From Piscinibacter sp. (lineage in GTDB: Bacteria; Pseudomonadota; Gammaproteobacteria; Burkholderiales; Burkholderiaceae_C), in NCBI GenBank assembly GCA_017983795.1, contig JAGOAS010000005.1, positions 62,001-126,000 on the forward strand: a DNA stretch of 64,000 nucleotides. The letters run 5' to 3'. Both the position numbers and the translations under genes were made by a program. The notes under the pieces were generated by a model. The model was not told where the DNA came from, ran no database searches, and was given only the letters and a program-made list of their open reading frames with translations. How positions within the stretch are numbered: position 1 is the first letter of the stretch; each line of letters begins with the position of its first letter. Below are positions 22,239-31,895 of this stretch, one piece after another.

Positions 22239-23459
22239 TCACTTGCCGGCGTAGCTGATGCGGTAGATGGCGCCGTTGTGGTCGTCGCTGACGAGCAGCG
22301 AGCCGTCCTTCAGCACCAGCACGTCGACCGGGCGGCCGAGGTACTCGTTGTTCTCGACCAGGCCGGTCAGGAAGGGCTCCATCCTGGCGATGCCGCCCTT
22401 GCCGTCGAGCCAGGCGACGACCACGTCGGCCGCGTACTTCTGCGTGCGGTTCCACGGGCCGTGGCGCGCGATGAAGATCGCGCCCTGATACTTCTTCGGG
22501 AACTGCCGGCCGGTATAGAAGCGCATGCCCAGCGTGCCGGCGTGCGCCCCGGTGAGCAGCGCGGGCTGCACGAACTGCTTGCAGTCCTTGCCCCAGCCGA
22601 ATTCCGGGTCGGCGAAGTTGCCCTGGTGGCAGTACGGGAAGCCGAAGTGCTGGCCCTTCTTCGTGACGTGGTTGAGCGAATCGTTGGGCAGATCCTCGCT
22701 GAGCCAGTCGCGGCCGTTGTTGGTGTACCAGAGCTCGCCGTTCTTCGGATCGAAGTCGAAGCCGACGGTGTTGCGCACGCCCAGCGCGACGTCCTCGACG
22801 CCGCTGCCGTCGAGGTTCATGCGCGTGATCTTGGCGAAGCCGCTGCCCGGCTCGCAGATGTTGCACGGCGCGCCGATCGGCACGTAGAGCTTGCCGTCGG
22901 GCCCGACCTTGATGAACTTCCAGCCGTGCGGCACCTCGCCGGGCAGCTTGTCGTAGACCATCACCGGCGCGGGCGGCGCATCGAGGCGGTTCTCGATGTC
23001 GTCGTAGCGCGTGATGTCCTTGGGCGTGGCCACGTACAGCGAGCCCTTGTGGAACTCGATGCCGTTGGGCAGGAAGAGCTTCTCGGCGAGGGTCTTGACC
23101 TCGCGCTTGCCGCCCTTGTCGACCACGGCGTAGATCTTGCCGGCCACGAACAGCGAGGACACGAATACCGTGCCCTTGTCGCCCTGGCGCAGGCCGCGCG
23201 CGTCGAGAACGTCGCTGGCCCAGACCTCGGCCTTGAAGCCCGGCGGCAGCTTCATCTTGGCGATCGGCAGCTTGTCGGCCGGCGTCGCGATCGGGAAGGC
23301 GGGCACCGGCGCCATCTTCATCGCGGTGTCGCTCTTGGGCCGGCCCTTGGCCCAGAACGGCTCCTCCTGCGCCTGCTGCGCGAAGGCCGCGCCGGCGAGC
23401 AGCAGCGCCGCGGCGAGGAGGCCGTGGCGCCCGATGGTGCGTACTGATCGTGCATTCAT
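22239..23459 (-). CDS. PQQ-dependent sugar dehydrogenase-like beta-propeller protein
   Basis: The 406-aa protein has a signal peptide (GLLAAALLLAGAAFAQ) and a beta-propeller of the soluble glucose/sorbosone dehydrogenase family: VPHGWKFIKVGPDGKLYVPIGAPCNICEPG, then GVRNTVGFDFDPKNGELWYTNNGRDWLSEDLPND, FGFPYCHQG, and a closing SLLVSDDHNGAIYRI. It would oxidise a sugar or alcohol in the periplasm. The direct cytochrome c neighbour supports a respiratory role. The substrate and PQQ use are inferred, and no pqq genes are in the window. Confidence 0.82.
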   Translation of the reverse strand: MNARSVRTIGRHGLLAAALLLAGAAFAQQAQEEPFWAKGRPKSDTAMKMAPVPAFPIATPADKLPIAKMKLPPGFKAEVWASDVLDARGLRQGDKGTVFVSSLFVAGKIYAVVDKGGKREVKTLAEKLFLPNGIEFHKGSLYVATPKDITRYDDIENRLDAPPAPVMVYDKLPGEVPHGWKFIKVGPDGKLYVPIGAPCNICEPGSGFAKITRMNLDGSGVEDVALGVRNTVGFDFDPKNGELWYTNNGRDWLSEDLPNDSLNHVTKKGQHFGFPYCHQGNFADPEFGWGKDCKQFVQPALLTGAHAGTLGMRFYTGRQFPKKYQGAIFIARHGPWNRTQKYAADVVVAWLDGKGGIARMEPFLTGLVENNEYLGRPVDVLVLKDGSLLVSDDHNGAIYRISYAGK

Positions 23460-23494
23460 CCTCGTGTCTCCTGGCTGCTGTGGCCGCCGCGTCG

Positions 23495-25084
23495 TCAAGG
23501 ACGCGGCGTGATGCCCCGGGCGGGCATGTCGGGTCGGCGCCGGTAGAAGCGCAGCGGCTGCGCGGCCAGCGGGCGCGCCTGCGCGCCATGCGCGACCAGC
23601 GCGCGGTCGAGCGCCGTGCCGGCCTCGTCGGCCAGCGCCGCCTCGCGTGCGGCGCGGATCGCCTCGGCGCGCTCGGCCGCGGGGCGCGGCGCGCGGGCGA
23701 GCTGCTCGACGACGTGCAGCAAGTTGCGCTTGCCGCGTTCGTTGGTGGCGCCGTAGCCCTTGATGAGCCGGCCGCAGCGAGCGATCTCGAGCCCGAGCGG
23801 CGCGTGCTCGCGCAGGCCGCCTTCGAGCGCTGCGAGCCAGCTCTCGATGGCCGTCTGTTCGAGCGCGAAGCGATGGCCGTGGCGGCGCAGGCGCTTCGCC
23901 GAAGCGAGCAGGCGCAGCGCCAGCGCGCCGCCCACCGTGCTGGAGCGCAGCTTGAGCGGCATGGCCCAGGCCGGCAGCCCGCGGGCGCGGCGGCGCGCGT
24001 CGCGCTCGAGCAGCCGGCGCGCCAGGGCATCCGGCAGCAGGCCGGCGATCTCGGGCACGCCGGGCTTGAAGTGGTCGACGATCTTCACGATCTCGTCCTC
24101 GCGCGCACCCACCTCGCGGCGCACGCGCGCATGGCGGCCGGCGCGCAGCTTCAGTTCGGCAACGCGCACGATGTCGTCGAAGGCCATCCACAACGCCAGC
24201 CAGCGCGCCGCTTCGAGCGATGCCGCGAAGGTCGTCGCGCCCGTCGGGTCGGCGGCGCGTTCGGCCGCCACGATGCGCGCCAGGCGCTCGGCATACTGCG
24301 CGGCGTAGGCCGCATCCTGGTATTCGACCAGCCGCGCATGCGCGAGGCCGAGCAATTCGTGCAGCGGCGCCGGGAAGCGCGCCGCCCAGTCGGCCGGCAA
24401 CGCCGGCGCGGCGTTCGGCGCCAGCAGCCGCTCGACGGCAGCGCGCTGCCCCTGCCGCTGCGCCACCGCATCGAAGCCGAGCGCGAAGCCACGCAGGCTC
24501 GCCTGCGCGCCCTTGCCGGCGCGGCGGATGGTCTCCTCGAAGGCACTGCGCGGAAAGGGCAGCAGGCCGAGCGCCGCGATCGCGCCGAACAGCACCGCGC
24601 TGATCACCGTACCGGCCTCGCGCGCCAGCGCGCCCATGTCGAACAGCTCGTGCGCGCGGCTGTGGCGCTGCAGCGCGGCCAGCAGCTGCTCCTGGGGGAA
24701 GCGGCCGTCGCCGAGCTGCATCTTCTCAGCCACCGTCAGCGCCCGCGCATTCGACGAGAGCACCGTGGTGCGCTCGGCCGTCGCCATGCCCATGCCGATC
24801 TGGCGCGCCGTCTCGAGCAGTTCGGACGACGCGAGCAGGTCGATCGCGCCCGGCACCGGGTTGAGGCAGAACACCGGCGTGCGGCCGCCCAGCTGCGCAT
24901 CGGGCAGGCTGCAGATCTCGACGTAGTAGGTGGTTGCACCGGTGCGCTGCGCGACGCCCGGGATCGAGGTCGCCTGCGCCGAATGCCCGCAGGCGCTCGC
25001 CACGCCGTACAGCCATTCCGACAGCACGCCGCCGCCTTCGCCGCCGAGGCCGCACACGAGCAGGCTGACGATGGGTGCGTTCAT
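23495..25084 (-). CDS. iorB: Indolepyruvate oxidoreductase beta subunit with DUF6537-like tail
   Basis: The 529-aa protein starts with the gamma/POR-type domain (SLLVCGLGGEGGGVLSEWLYGVA, residues about 6-200; SIPGVAQRTGATTYYVEI). A second C-terminal half of about 300 aa (residues ~230-529) is helical and matches the tail seen in proteobacterial indolepyruvate oxidoreductases. With IorA it decarboxylates aryl-pyruvates to aryl-acetyl-CoA using ferredoxin. The ATG overlaps the iorA stop. Confidence 0.86.
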   Translation of the reverse strand: MNAPIVSLLVCGLGGEGGGVLSEWLYGVASACGHSAQATSIPGVAQRTGATTYYVEICSLPDAQLGGRTPVFCLNPVPGAIDLLASSELLETARQIGMGMATAERTTVLSSNARALTVAEKMQLGDGRFPQEQLLAALQRHSRAHELFDMGALAREAGTVISAVLFGAIAALGLLPFPRSAFEETIRRAGKGAQASLRGFALGFDAVAQRQGQRAAVERLLAPNAAPALPADWAARFPAPLHELLGLAHARLVEYQDAAYAAQYAERLARIVAAERAADPTGATTFAASLEAARWLALWMAFDDIVRVAELKLRAGRHARVRREVGAREDEIVKIVDHFKPGVPEIAGLLPDALARRLLERDARRRARGLPAWAMPLKLRSSTVGGALALRLLASAKRLRRHGHRFALEQTAIESWLAALEGGLREHAPLGLEIARCGRLIKGYGATNERGKRNLLHVVEQLARAPRPAAERAEAIRAAREAALADEAGTALDRALVAHGAQARPLAAQPLRFYRRRPDMPARGITPRP

Positions 25085-27243
25085 GCCGGTTGCAGCAGCG
25101 CGACGAGGCGCGAACGCAGGCCTGCCAGCAGCCGCTCGTGCCAGCGCGGGTTGCGGATCACCTCGGCGCGGTAGAAGCTCGGGCACAGCGTCGCGGCATG
25201 GGCGTTGGCGCCGCACAGGCCGCAGCCGACGCAGCCGTCGATCACCGTCGCCACCGGGTCGGCCTTGAGCGGATCGGGGTTGTCCTTGATCGTCAGCGTC
25301 GGGCAGCCGGACAGGCGGATGCAGGCGTGGTCGCCGTTGCACACGTCCTCGTCGACGCCGTACCTGACGCGCTCGACACGCTCGCCGCGCTGCAGCAACG
25401 AGGCGATCCAGGGCTTGATGCGGCGCTGCCGCTCGAGCTGGCACTCGCCCTCGGCGACGATCACCTTGAGCCCGGCGAACTCGCTGGTGAGCGCCTCCTC
25501 GAGCGTGCGGCGCATCGCGTCGACCTCGTAGGTGTGCACCACGCGCAGCCACTGCACGCCCATGCCCTTCAGCGTGTCCTCGATGGTGTGGTTCTTGTGC
25601 GCCAGGCTCTGGTGCAGCTGGGCCTTCGCCGCCGCCTCGGCCTTGGCCTCGTCGTCCGGCGTGTTGAGGATGTCCTGCGTGCCGGTGGCCGAGGTGTAGC
25701 CGTTCTTCATGATGACGAGCACCGCATCGTCGCCGTTGAAGACCGCTGCCTGCACGCCGGTGAGCAGGCCGTTGTGCCAGAAGCCGCCGTCGCCCATGAC
25801 GGCGATGGAGCGGCGCTGCATCATCGGCGACACGCCGGCGCGGCTGGCCAGGCTCATGCCGTAGCCGAGGATGGAGTGGCCCGAGCTGAAGGGCTCGAAG
25901 GTGGCGAGCGCATGGCAGCCGATGTCGGCGGCGACGTGCACCGGCCCGACCTCCTGCTGCGCGAGCTTGAGCGCCGCGAAGACCGGCCGCTCCGGGCAGC
26001 CGATGCAGAAGCCCGGCGGGCGCGCCGGCAAGGCGCCGAGCTCCTTCGCGATGCCAGCGCGGCGTGCCTCGTTGCCGGCCAGCCAGGCGCGCGCCGGCGT
26101 CAGGTCGAGCTGCGGCAGCCAGCGTTCGCAGAAGGCCAGCAGGCCGCGCGCGATCACCTCCACGGTGTACTCGCCGGCGCCGGGCAGCAGATCCTTGCCG
26201 TGCACCACGCTTTGCACGTCGCGCCGGCGCAGCGCCTGCACGATGTCCTTCTCGATGTACTCGGGGCTGCCCTCCTCGAGCACCAGCAGCGCGCGCTTGC
26301 CGGCCGCGAAGCCGGTGATCTCGGCCGGCACCAGCGGGTAGGTGACGTTGAGCACCAGCAGCGGGATCTCGCTGGCGCCGAAGGCATCGGCCAGGCCGAG
26401 CTGCTGCAGCGCGCGCTGCAGCGCGTTGTAGAGCCCGCCCTGCACCACCAGCCCGACGTCGGCGTGGCGGCCGCCCTCGAAGCGCTCGTTCAGGCCGCGC
26501 TGCGCGATGTAGGCCTGCGCCGCCGGAATGCGCTGCTCCAGCTTGAGCTTCTCGTGGCGGAAGGTCACCGGCGGGTGCGCGAGCCGCATGTAGTCGAAGC
26601 CCGCCGGCTCCTCGATCAGGGCACGCGTCGAGAGCCTGGGCGCGAGGTTGTCCTTGCAGGCGAAGCGGCCGCGCACGTGGCAGGCGCGGATGCGCAGCTC
26701 CATGATCGCCGGCATGTTGCTCGCCTCGCTGAGCGCGAAGGCATGCTCGACGCAGCGCACCATGTTGGCCAGCTCGGGCCGCGGGTCGAGCAGCAGCAGC
26801 GTGGACTTGAGCGCGTAGGCGTGCGTGCGCTCCTGGATCACGCTGGCGCCCTCGCCGTAGTCCTCGCCGACGACGATCAGCGCACCGCCGACCACGCCCG
26901 GCGAAGCGAGATTCGAGAGCGCGTCGGCCGCGACGTTGGTGCCGACGATGGATTTCCAGGTCACCGCGCCGCGCAGCGGGTAGTGGATCGAGGCGCCGAG
27001 CATCGCGGCGGCGGAGGCCTCGTTCGAGCAGGCCTCGACGTGCACGCCCAGCGTGTCGACATAGGGCCGCGCCTGCACCATCACGTCGAGCAGGTGCGAC
27101 ACCGGCGCGCCCTGGTAGCCGCCGATGTAGGCCACGCCCGATTGCAGCAGCGCCTTGGTGATCGCGAGGATGCCTTCGCCGTGGAAGGTGTCTCCCGCGC
27201 CGAGCTGCAGCTGGCGGATCTCTTCCGTGAACTGGACTTCCAT
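25081..27243 (-). CDS. iorA: Indolepyruvate ferredoxin oxidoreductase alpha subunit
   Basis: The 720-aa enzyme has the pyrimidine domain (GVAYIGGYQGAPVSHLLDV), the TPP-binding core near residues 410-480 (DIGCHALATFEPF, then VMGDGGFWHNGLLTGVQAAVFNGDD, the GDG...N metal motif), and an iron-sulfur tail with C-x5-C-x5-C (CNGDHACIRLSGC) and CVGCGLCGANAH..C. It acts on aryl-pyruvates from aromatic amino acids. ATG 27243 is used because upstream in-frame sequence is the regulatory region shared with the LysR gene. Confidence 0.9.
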   Translation of the reverse strand: MEVQFTEEIRQLQLGAGDTFHGEGILAITKALLQSGVAYIGGYQGAPVSHLLDVMVQARPYVDTLGVHVEACSNEASAAAMLGASIHYPLRGAVTWKSIVGTNVAADALSNLASPGVVGGALIVVGEDYGEGASVIQERTHAYALKSTLLLLDPRPELANMVRCVEHAFALSEASNMPAIMELRIRACHVRGRFACKDNLAPRLSTRALIEEPAGFDYMRLAHPPVTFRHEKLKLEQRIPAAQAYIAQRGLNERFEGGRHADVGLVVQGGLYNALQRALQQLGLADAFGASEIPLLVLNVTYPLVPAEITGFAAGKRALLVLEEGSPEYIEKDIVQALRRRDVQSVVHGKDLLPGAGEYTVEVIARGLLAFCERWLPQLDLTPARAWLAGNEARRAGIAKELGALPARPPGFCIGCPERPVFAALKLAQQEVGPVHVAADIGCHALATFEPFSSGHSILGYGMSLASRAGVSPMMQRRSIAVMGDGGFWHNGLLTGVQAAVFNGDDAVLVIMKNGYTSATGTQDILNTPDDEAKAEAAAKAQLHQSLAHKNHTIEDTLKGMGVQWLRVVHTYEVDAMRRTLEEALTSEFAGLKVIVAEGECQLERQRRIKPWIASLLQRGERVERVRYGVDEDVCNGDHACIRLSGCPTLTIKDNPDPLKADPVATVIDGCVGCGLCGANAHAATLCPSFYRAEVIRNPRWHERLLAGLRSRLVALLQPA

Positions 27244-27309
27244 GTCCGCTCGCGGCGCGTTCGTGCGCGCCGCTTGTCTCCTGGCCGCGACTCTAGGGAT
27301 GGGTTTTCC

Positions 27310-27345
27310 ATTCGTCCATGCAATGAACTGAACGAATACGATTCG
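27310..27345. promoter_or_regulatory. Probable LysR operator between iorA and the LysR gene
   Basis: Three copies of an ATTCG/CGAAT motif lie in 36 bp: ATTCGT at 27310-27315, its inverse ACGAAT at 27332-27337, and CGAAT-ACG-ATTCG as a palindrome at 27333-27345. The sites stand between the divergent starts at 27243 and 27350. Dyads of this kind with an A/T-rich frame are usual for LysR regulators. Confidence 0.55.
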
Positions 27346-27349
27346 CCCG

Positions 27350-28330
27350 GTGCATATCCGCGACTTCGACCTCAATCTGCTTCACGTCTTCCAGGCGGTG
27401 CACACGCTGGGCAACGTGAGCCGCGCGGCCGACGCGCTGGGCCTCTCGCAGCCCGCCGTGAGCCACGCGCTGACGCGCCTGCGGCTGGCCTTGCACGACC
27501 CGCTGTTCGTGCGCGCGGCCGGCGGTGTCGCGCCGACGGCGAAGGCCGAGCGCTTCGCGAGCCAGATCGAGGCAACGCTCAAGTCGCTCGAGCTGGCGAT
27601 CCACGAGGCCGACAGCTTCGACCCGGCGCGCTCGCAGCGCCGCTTCGTCGTGCACATGAGCGACATCGGCGCCGAGGAATTCCTGCCGCCGCTGATGGCC
27701 ACCGTGCGGCGCGAGGCGCCCGGCGTGCACGTCGAGGCGCGGCAGCTCCCGCACGACGCCATCGCCGAGGCGCTCGAGGCAGGCCGCATCGACTTCGCCT
27801 TCGGCTACCTGCCGGCCCTGCGCGGCACGCAGCGCCAGCATCTGCTCGACGAGCGCTACGTGGTGCTGCTGCGCCGCGACCATCCGCTGGCCGACAGCCT
27901 CACCGACCGCGCGGCGCTGCGCTCGCTCGACTTCGTGCTGGTGGCCAGCCACGTCGAGCCCGCGAAGGCGCTGCGCCTGCTCGGCCTCGAGCCACGCATC
28001 CGCCTGACGCTGCCGCATTTCCACGTCGCGCCGTCCATCCTCGAATCGAGCGACCTCGCGGTGGTGATGCCGCGCCGCCCGGCGCTGCGCTTCGCGGCGC
28101 GCCATGCGCTGCAGGTGGTGGAGCCCGATCTCGGCCTGCCACCCTTCAGCGTGTCCTTCCACTGGACATGGCGCGCTGCCAGCGACTCGGGCCACCAGTG
28201 GCTGCGCAGCGTGGTGAGCGGGCTGAGTTTCGCGGCCGAGCGCACACTGCGTGCCCGTGTGCGCAGCAGCCACAAGGCATCACTCAAGTCATCAAGTGAC
28301 CGTTCGCGCGCTTTGATTGCTCATCTCTGA
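27350..28330 (+). CDS. LysR-family transcriptional regulator
   Basis: The 326-aa protein has the LysR winged helix in residues 1-65 (RDFDLNLLHVFQAVHTLGNVSRAADALGLSQPAVSHALTRLRLALHDPLFVRA) and the periplasmic-binding-like effector domain after it. It is divergent from iorAB and likely controls it. The start is GTG at 27350 (GTG CAT ATC CGC). A C-terminal extension beyond HQWLR (about 45 aa, Ser/Arg-rich) is unusual. Confidence 0.92.
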   Translation: MHIRDFDLNLLHVFQAVHTLGNVSRAADALGLSQPAVSHALTRLRLALHDPLFVRAAGGVAPTAKAERFASQIEATLKSLELAIHEADSFDPARSQRRFVVHMSDIGAEEFLPPLMATVRREAPGVHVEARQLPHDAIAEALEAGRIDFAFGYLPALRGTQRQHLLDERYVVLLRRDHPLADSLTDRAALRSLDFVLVASHVEPAKALRLLGLEPRIRLTLPHFHVAPSILESSDLAVVMPRRPALRFAARHALQVVEPDLGLPPFSVSFHWTWRAASDSGHQWLRSVVSGLSFAAERTLRARVRSSHKASLKSSSDRSRALIAHL

Positions 28331-28443
28331 GCGTTCTGCTGGGGAATCGCTGGACAAAGCCGTCAAAGCGTGGTCTTGATGCCAGATACCAACGCCATGC
28401 GTGACTAGAATTTTCCGGATCCATCGTTGGGACACAGAGCAAT

Positions 28444-29151
28444 ATGCCGAACTCCACCGCTTCGCCCCTGCCGCGCACCCTGGCCCTGGTCGACGACGAC
28501 CCGGAATACCGGGAGTACCTCGCCGCCCACCTGCGCGGGCTCGACATCGAAGTGCAGACCTTCGCCGACAGCAACGAACTGCTGGCGCACACCTCGCCGT
28601 TCTCGTTCAACTTCTACATCCTCGACCTGATGCTGCCGGGCGTGGACGGCGTCGAGCTGATCCGCATCCTGCGCCGCCGCACGCAGGCCGGGCTGCTGGT
28701 GGTGTCGGGGCGCCTCGCGCCGGACGTGTTCTCCTCGGTGGTGGACGCCGGTGCCGACATGCACCTGGCCAAGCCGGCCAGCTTCGACCAGGTGGTGGTG
28801 GCGATCCGCGCGGTGCACCGCCGCGTCACCTCGTACAGCGGCAGCTCGGGCGAATGGCTGCTGGATCGCCAGGCCGGCCGGCTGATCGCGCCCGACGGCG
28901 TGCGCATCGATCTCTCCGACCTCGACCTCGCGGTGATGGAGCGCTTCGTGCAGGCCGAGGGCCAGGCGGTGACGCGCGAATCGCTGTGCCACCACCTCGG
29001 CCGCCCGGTCAGCGAGGAGCCCGACAACACGCTCAGCGCGATCATCTATCGCCTGCGCCGGCGCATCGAACGCGCCACCGCGAGCCCGGTGCCGCTGCAG
29101 GCGCTCTCGCGCGTCGGCTACGTGTTCCGCGGGCCGCTCAGGAGCGCGTGA
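28444..29151 (+). CDS. OmpR-family response regulator
   Basis: The 235-aa protein has a receiver domain with acidic triad D17-D19, phospho-acceptor Asp61 in YILDLMLPG, Ser in LVVSGR and Lys in HLAKPAS. A winged-helix DNA-binding domain follows (residues about 140-232: LSDLDLAVMERFVQAEGQAVTRESLCHHL, NTLSAIIYRLRRRIE, VPLQALSRVGYVF). It converges with the histidine kinase gene only 5 nt away, which makes that kinase its probable partner. Confidence 0.92.
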   Translation: MPNSTASPLPRTLALVDDDPEYREYLAAHLRGLDIEVQTFADSNELLAHTSPFSFNFYILDLMLPGVDGVELIRILRRRTQAGLLVVSGRLAPDVFSSVVDAGADMHLAKPASFDQVVVAIRAVHRRVTSYSGSSGEWLLDRQAGRLIAPDGVRIDLSDLDLAVMERFVQAEGQAVTRESLCHHLGRPVSEEPDNTLSAIIYRLRRRIERATASPVPLQALSRVGYVFRGPLRSA

Positions 29152-29156
29152 GCCAC

Positions 29157-31724
29157 CTACTGCCCTTGGGGTAGCCAGAGCCGGAACACCGCGCCCTGCG
29201 GTGTGTTCGGCTGCACGTCGACGCTGCCGCCGTGCAGCTCCATCACGCGCCGCACCACGTGCAGGCCGATGCCGTGGCCCGGCACGCCGTGCGAGCCGCG
29301 CGCGCCGCGCTCGAACAGGCGCGGCATCAGCTCGGCCGGGATGCCCGGCCCGCGGTCGGCGATCTCGAACACCAGCGCCAGCGGCTCGTCGCTGTCGACC
29401 ACGCGCAGCACCACCTCGCTGCCGGCCGGTGAATAGGCCAGCGCGTTGCCCAGCACGTTGCGCAGCGCCAGGCGCATCAGGCCGATGTCCATGCTGGCGG
29501 TGCGCGTCGACGAGACGCGCTCGATGCGCACGCGCGAGCGCCTGGCCGCGTCGAGATCGCCGAGGCTGAGCTCGATCAGCGCGCCGACATCGGCGTCGCG
29601 CGGATCCAGCCCCTGCGCGCTGGCCAGCAGCGCGGTGGCGGCGAGGGTGTTGTCCAGGCTGTCGACGATCTGCCGGATCACCGCCTGCGCGCGCGTCACG
29701 CGCTCGGCCGCGCCGTCCTCGGCCGGCAGCCCCGACAGCGCACTCTGCAGCGCGGCCGAGGCGTTGTTGAGCGGCTGGCGCACCTCGTGCGCGAGCACGC
29801 GCAGGAATTCCTCGCGCTGCTCGAGCAGCTCGCGCAGCGAGCGCGCCTGCTCCTCGGCGCCGGCGCGCAGGCCCTGCTCGCGCAGCAGCGCGGCGGCGCG
29901 CTCGGCCTCGGCGCGGCGCTGCACGGTCACGTCCAGCAGCAGGCCGATCGCCGACGGCCCCTCGGCGTCGTGGATCGGGCTGGCGAAGGTCTCCAGCGTG
30001 ATGCGACTGCCGTCGCGGCGCACGCCGGTGAACTCCAGGCGCGTCATCGGCGCCTCGCCCGAGATCACGCGGCGCGAGACCTCGTTGACGTGGTCGAGGT
30101 CTTCCGGCGCGATCAGCGTGTGCGCGCGCACGCGCCCGTCGAGCATGTCCTGCGCGCGCGCATAGCCGAAGATGGCCGCGAAGGCGTCGTTGACGAAGCG
30201 GTATTCGTTGTTGAGCTGCACATACACGCCGACCAGCGACTGCTCGGCGAGCGCGCGAAAGCGCACCTCCGAGGCGCGCCACTGCTCGGTGCGCTCGGCC
30301 ACCAGCGTCTCGAGGTGGTCGCGGTAGCGCTCCAGCTCGCGCGCCTGGGCGCGCCGCTCGGTGACGTCGCGCGAGGAGCAGAACAGCAGCTCCTCGCCCT
30401 CGATGCGCACGCCCAGGCAGACGACCTCGACGTCGAGCACACGGCCGTCCTTGCGCCGGTGCCTGGCGCCGAAGCGCACCAGCGCGCCGACTTCGAAGAC
30501 GCGCATGCGCCGCGCCATCTCCTCGGGCGTGAGATCGGCCACCCACAGGCTCATGTGCTGCCCGGCCAGCTCGGCGCGCTCGTAGCCGAGCATCGCCGCG
30601 AACGAATCGCTCATCTCGACGAGCCGGCCGCTGCGGTCGAGCACGTGCAACCCGTCGCCGGCGGCGCGCAGCAGCGCGCCATGGCGCTCGCCCTCGCGGA
30701 TCAGCGCCTGCGCGCTGCGCGCCTCGCCCGCCCAGGCGCGCTGCAGCAGCAGCGACGAAGCCGCCAGCAGCGCCAGCACGAGCGCGGCCAGCACCGCCAT
30801 GTCGCGCGTCTGCGCGCGCCAGGCGGCGAGGAAGTCGTCGCTGGCCAGCCCGGCGATCACCACGATGGGTGTCGTGCCGACGCGCCGGTAGACGCTGATG
30901 CGCTCGACGCCGTCCAGCGCGGTGCGCGCGACGAAGCTGCCGGCATCGGGACGCGCGGCCAGCTCGCTCTGCAACTCGGCCGAGACGGTGCGCGAGCCGA
31001 CCGGCGTGGCCGACGCGTCGCCGGCACTGCGCCGCGCCACCAGGGCCAGATCGCTGCCGCGCACGCTGACCGCGCCGGCGCGGCCGAGGTCGACGGCCTC
31101 GAGCAGCAGCGCGAAGCGCGCCACGGTCACGTTGGCATAGATCACGCCGGCGAAGCCGCCGCGCGCGTCGCGCAGCGGCCGCGCCAGCACCACCACCCAT
31201 TGCTTGCTGATGCGCGCCTGCAGGGGGCCGCCCACGGCCGGCCCGGGCAGGCCGCCGTCGCGCGCGCGCACGAAGTAATCGCGATCGGCCAGGCTGGTGC
31301 GCGCCGCCTCGGCGACGCCGCGACCGTAGCGCACCACGCCTTGGGCATCCGCGATGCGGATGCTCTCCAGCTGCGGCAGCAGCGCGAGCTGCTGGGCCAG
31401 CAGCGCCTCGACGCGCGCACCGTCGGGCGCGCCGTGCGAGAGGTCGGCCTCGAGGTCGAGCGCGACGTTGCGCAGCCCGAGATCGACACGCTCGATCTCG
31501 CTGCCGATGCTCTGCGCCAGCACGGCGGCGATGTTCTCGGTGGCGACGCGGCCGCGCTCGACGAAGTTGCCGCGGCTGGCCCATTGCGAGAGCCCGACCA
31601 GGGCCACCACCAGCGCGAGCAGCAGCAGGTTGAACCACAGCAGCCGCCGATCGAAGCCGGCGCGGCCGCTCACGGCGGGCCCTGCCGCCGCGGCACTGCC
31701 GGCTCGCTCGTCTTGCGCTGGCAT
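29157..31724 (-). CDS. Membrane histidine kinase with Cache-like and two PAS domains
   Basis: The 855-aa kinase has a membrane segment at about 28-48 (LLWFNLLLLALVVALVGL), a periplasmic dCache-like domain (~50-300, with FVRARDGGLPGPAVGGP), and a second membrane segment near 315-335. PAS1 (~350-450), PAS2 (~480-600), HisKA with His646 in LRVLAHEVRQPLNN, and HATPase_c (N box VLGNALAYSP, G box DRGPGIP, and GHGIGLHVVRRV) follow. It probably phosphorylates the adjacent OmpR regulator. The signal is unknown. Confidence 0.9.
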   Translation of the reverse strand: MPAQDERAGSAAAAGPAVSGRAGFDRRLLWFNLLLLALVVALVGLSQWASRGNFVERGRVATENIAAVLAQSIGSEIERVDLGLRNVALDLEADLSHGAPDGARVEALLAQQLALLPQLESIRIADAQGVVRYGRGVAEAARTSLADRDYFVRARDGGLPGPAVGGPLQARISKQWVVVLARPLRDARGGFAGVIYANVTVARFALLLEAVDLGRAGAVSVRGSDLALVARRSAGDASATPVGSRTVSAELQSELAARPDAGSFVARTALDGVERISVYRRVGTTPIVVIAGLASDDFLAAWRAQTRDMAVLAALVLALLAASSLLLQRAWAGEARSAQALIREGERHGALLRAAGDGLHVLDRSGRLVEMSDSFAAMLGYERAELAGQHMSLWVADLTPEEMARRMRVFEVGALVRFGARHRRKDGRVLDVEVVCLGVRIEGEELLFCSSRDVTERRAQARELERYRDHLETLVAERTEQWRASEVRFRALAEQSLVGVYVQLNNEYRFVNDAFAAIFGYARAQDMLDGRVRAHTLIAPEDLDHVNEVSRRVISGEAPMTRLEFTGVRRDGSRITLETFASPIHDAEGPSAIGLLLDVTVQRRAEAERAAALLREQGLRAGAEEQARSLRELLEQREEFLRVLAHEVRQPLNNASAALQSALSGLPAEDGAAERVTRAQAVIRQIVDSLDNTLAATALLASAQGLDPRDADVGALIELSLGDLDAARRSRVRIERVSSTRTASMDIGLMRLALRNVLGNALAYSPAGSEVVLRVVDSDEPLALVFEIADRGPGIPAELMPRLFERGARGSHGVPGHGIGLHVVRRVMELHGGSVDVQPNTPQGAVFRLWLPQGQ

Positions 31725-31895
31725 CTGGCCTCCTGCTGCCGTCGTCGGCGAAAACAGAATTGTGTCCGAGTGGTGTCGGCGCGCCGCAGCGTGAACTAGC
31801 AGCGCTTTCCGCGCCTGTTGTGCTCACCGCGGCCGTACCCGTGCACCTATGCTGACCTGGATCAAATCATCCCCGCCAGGATCGAGGTTCACCCG

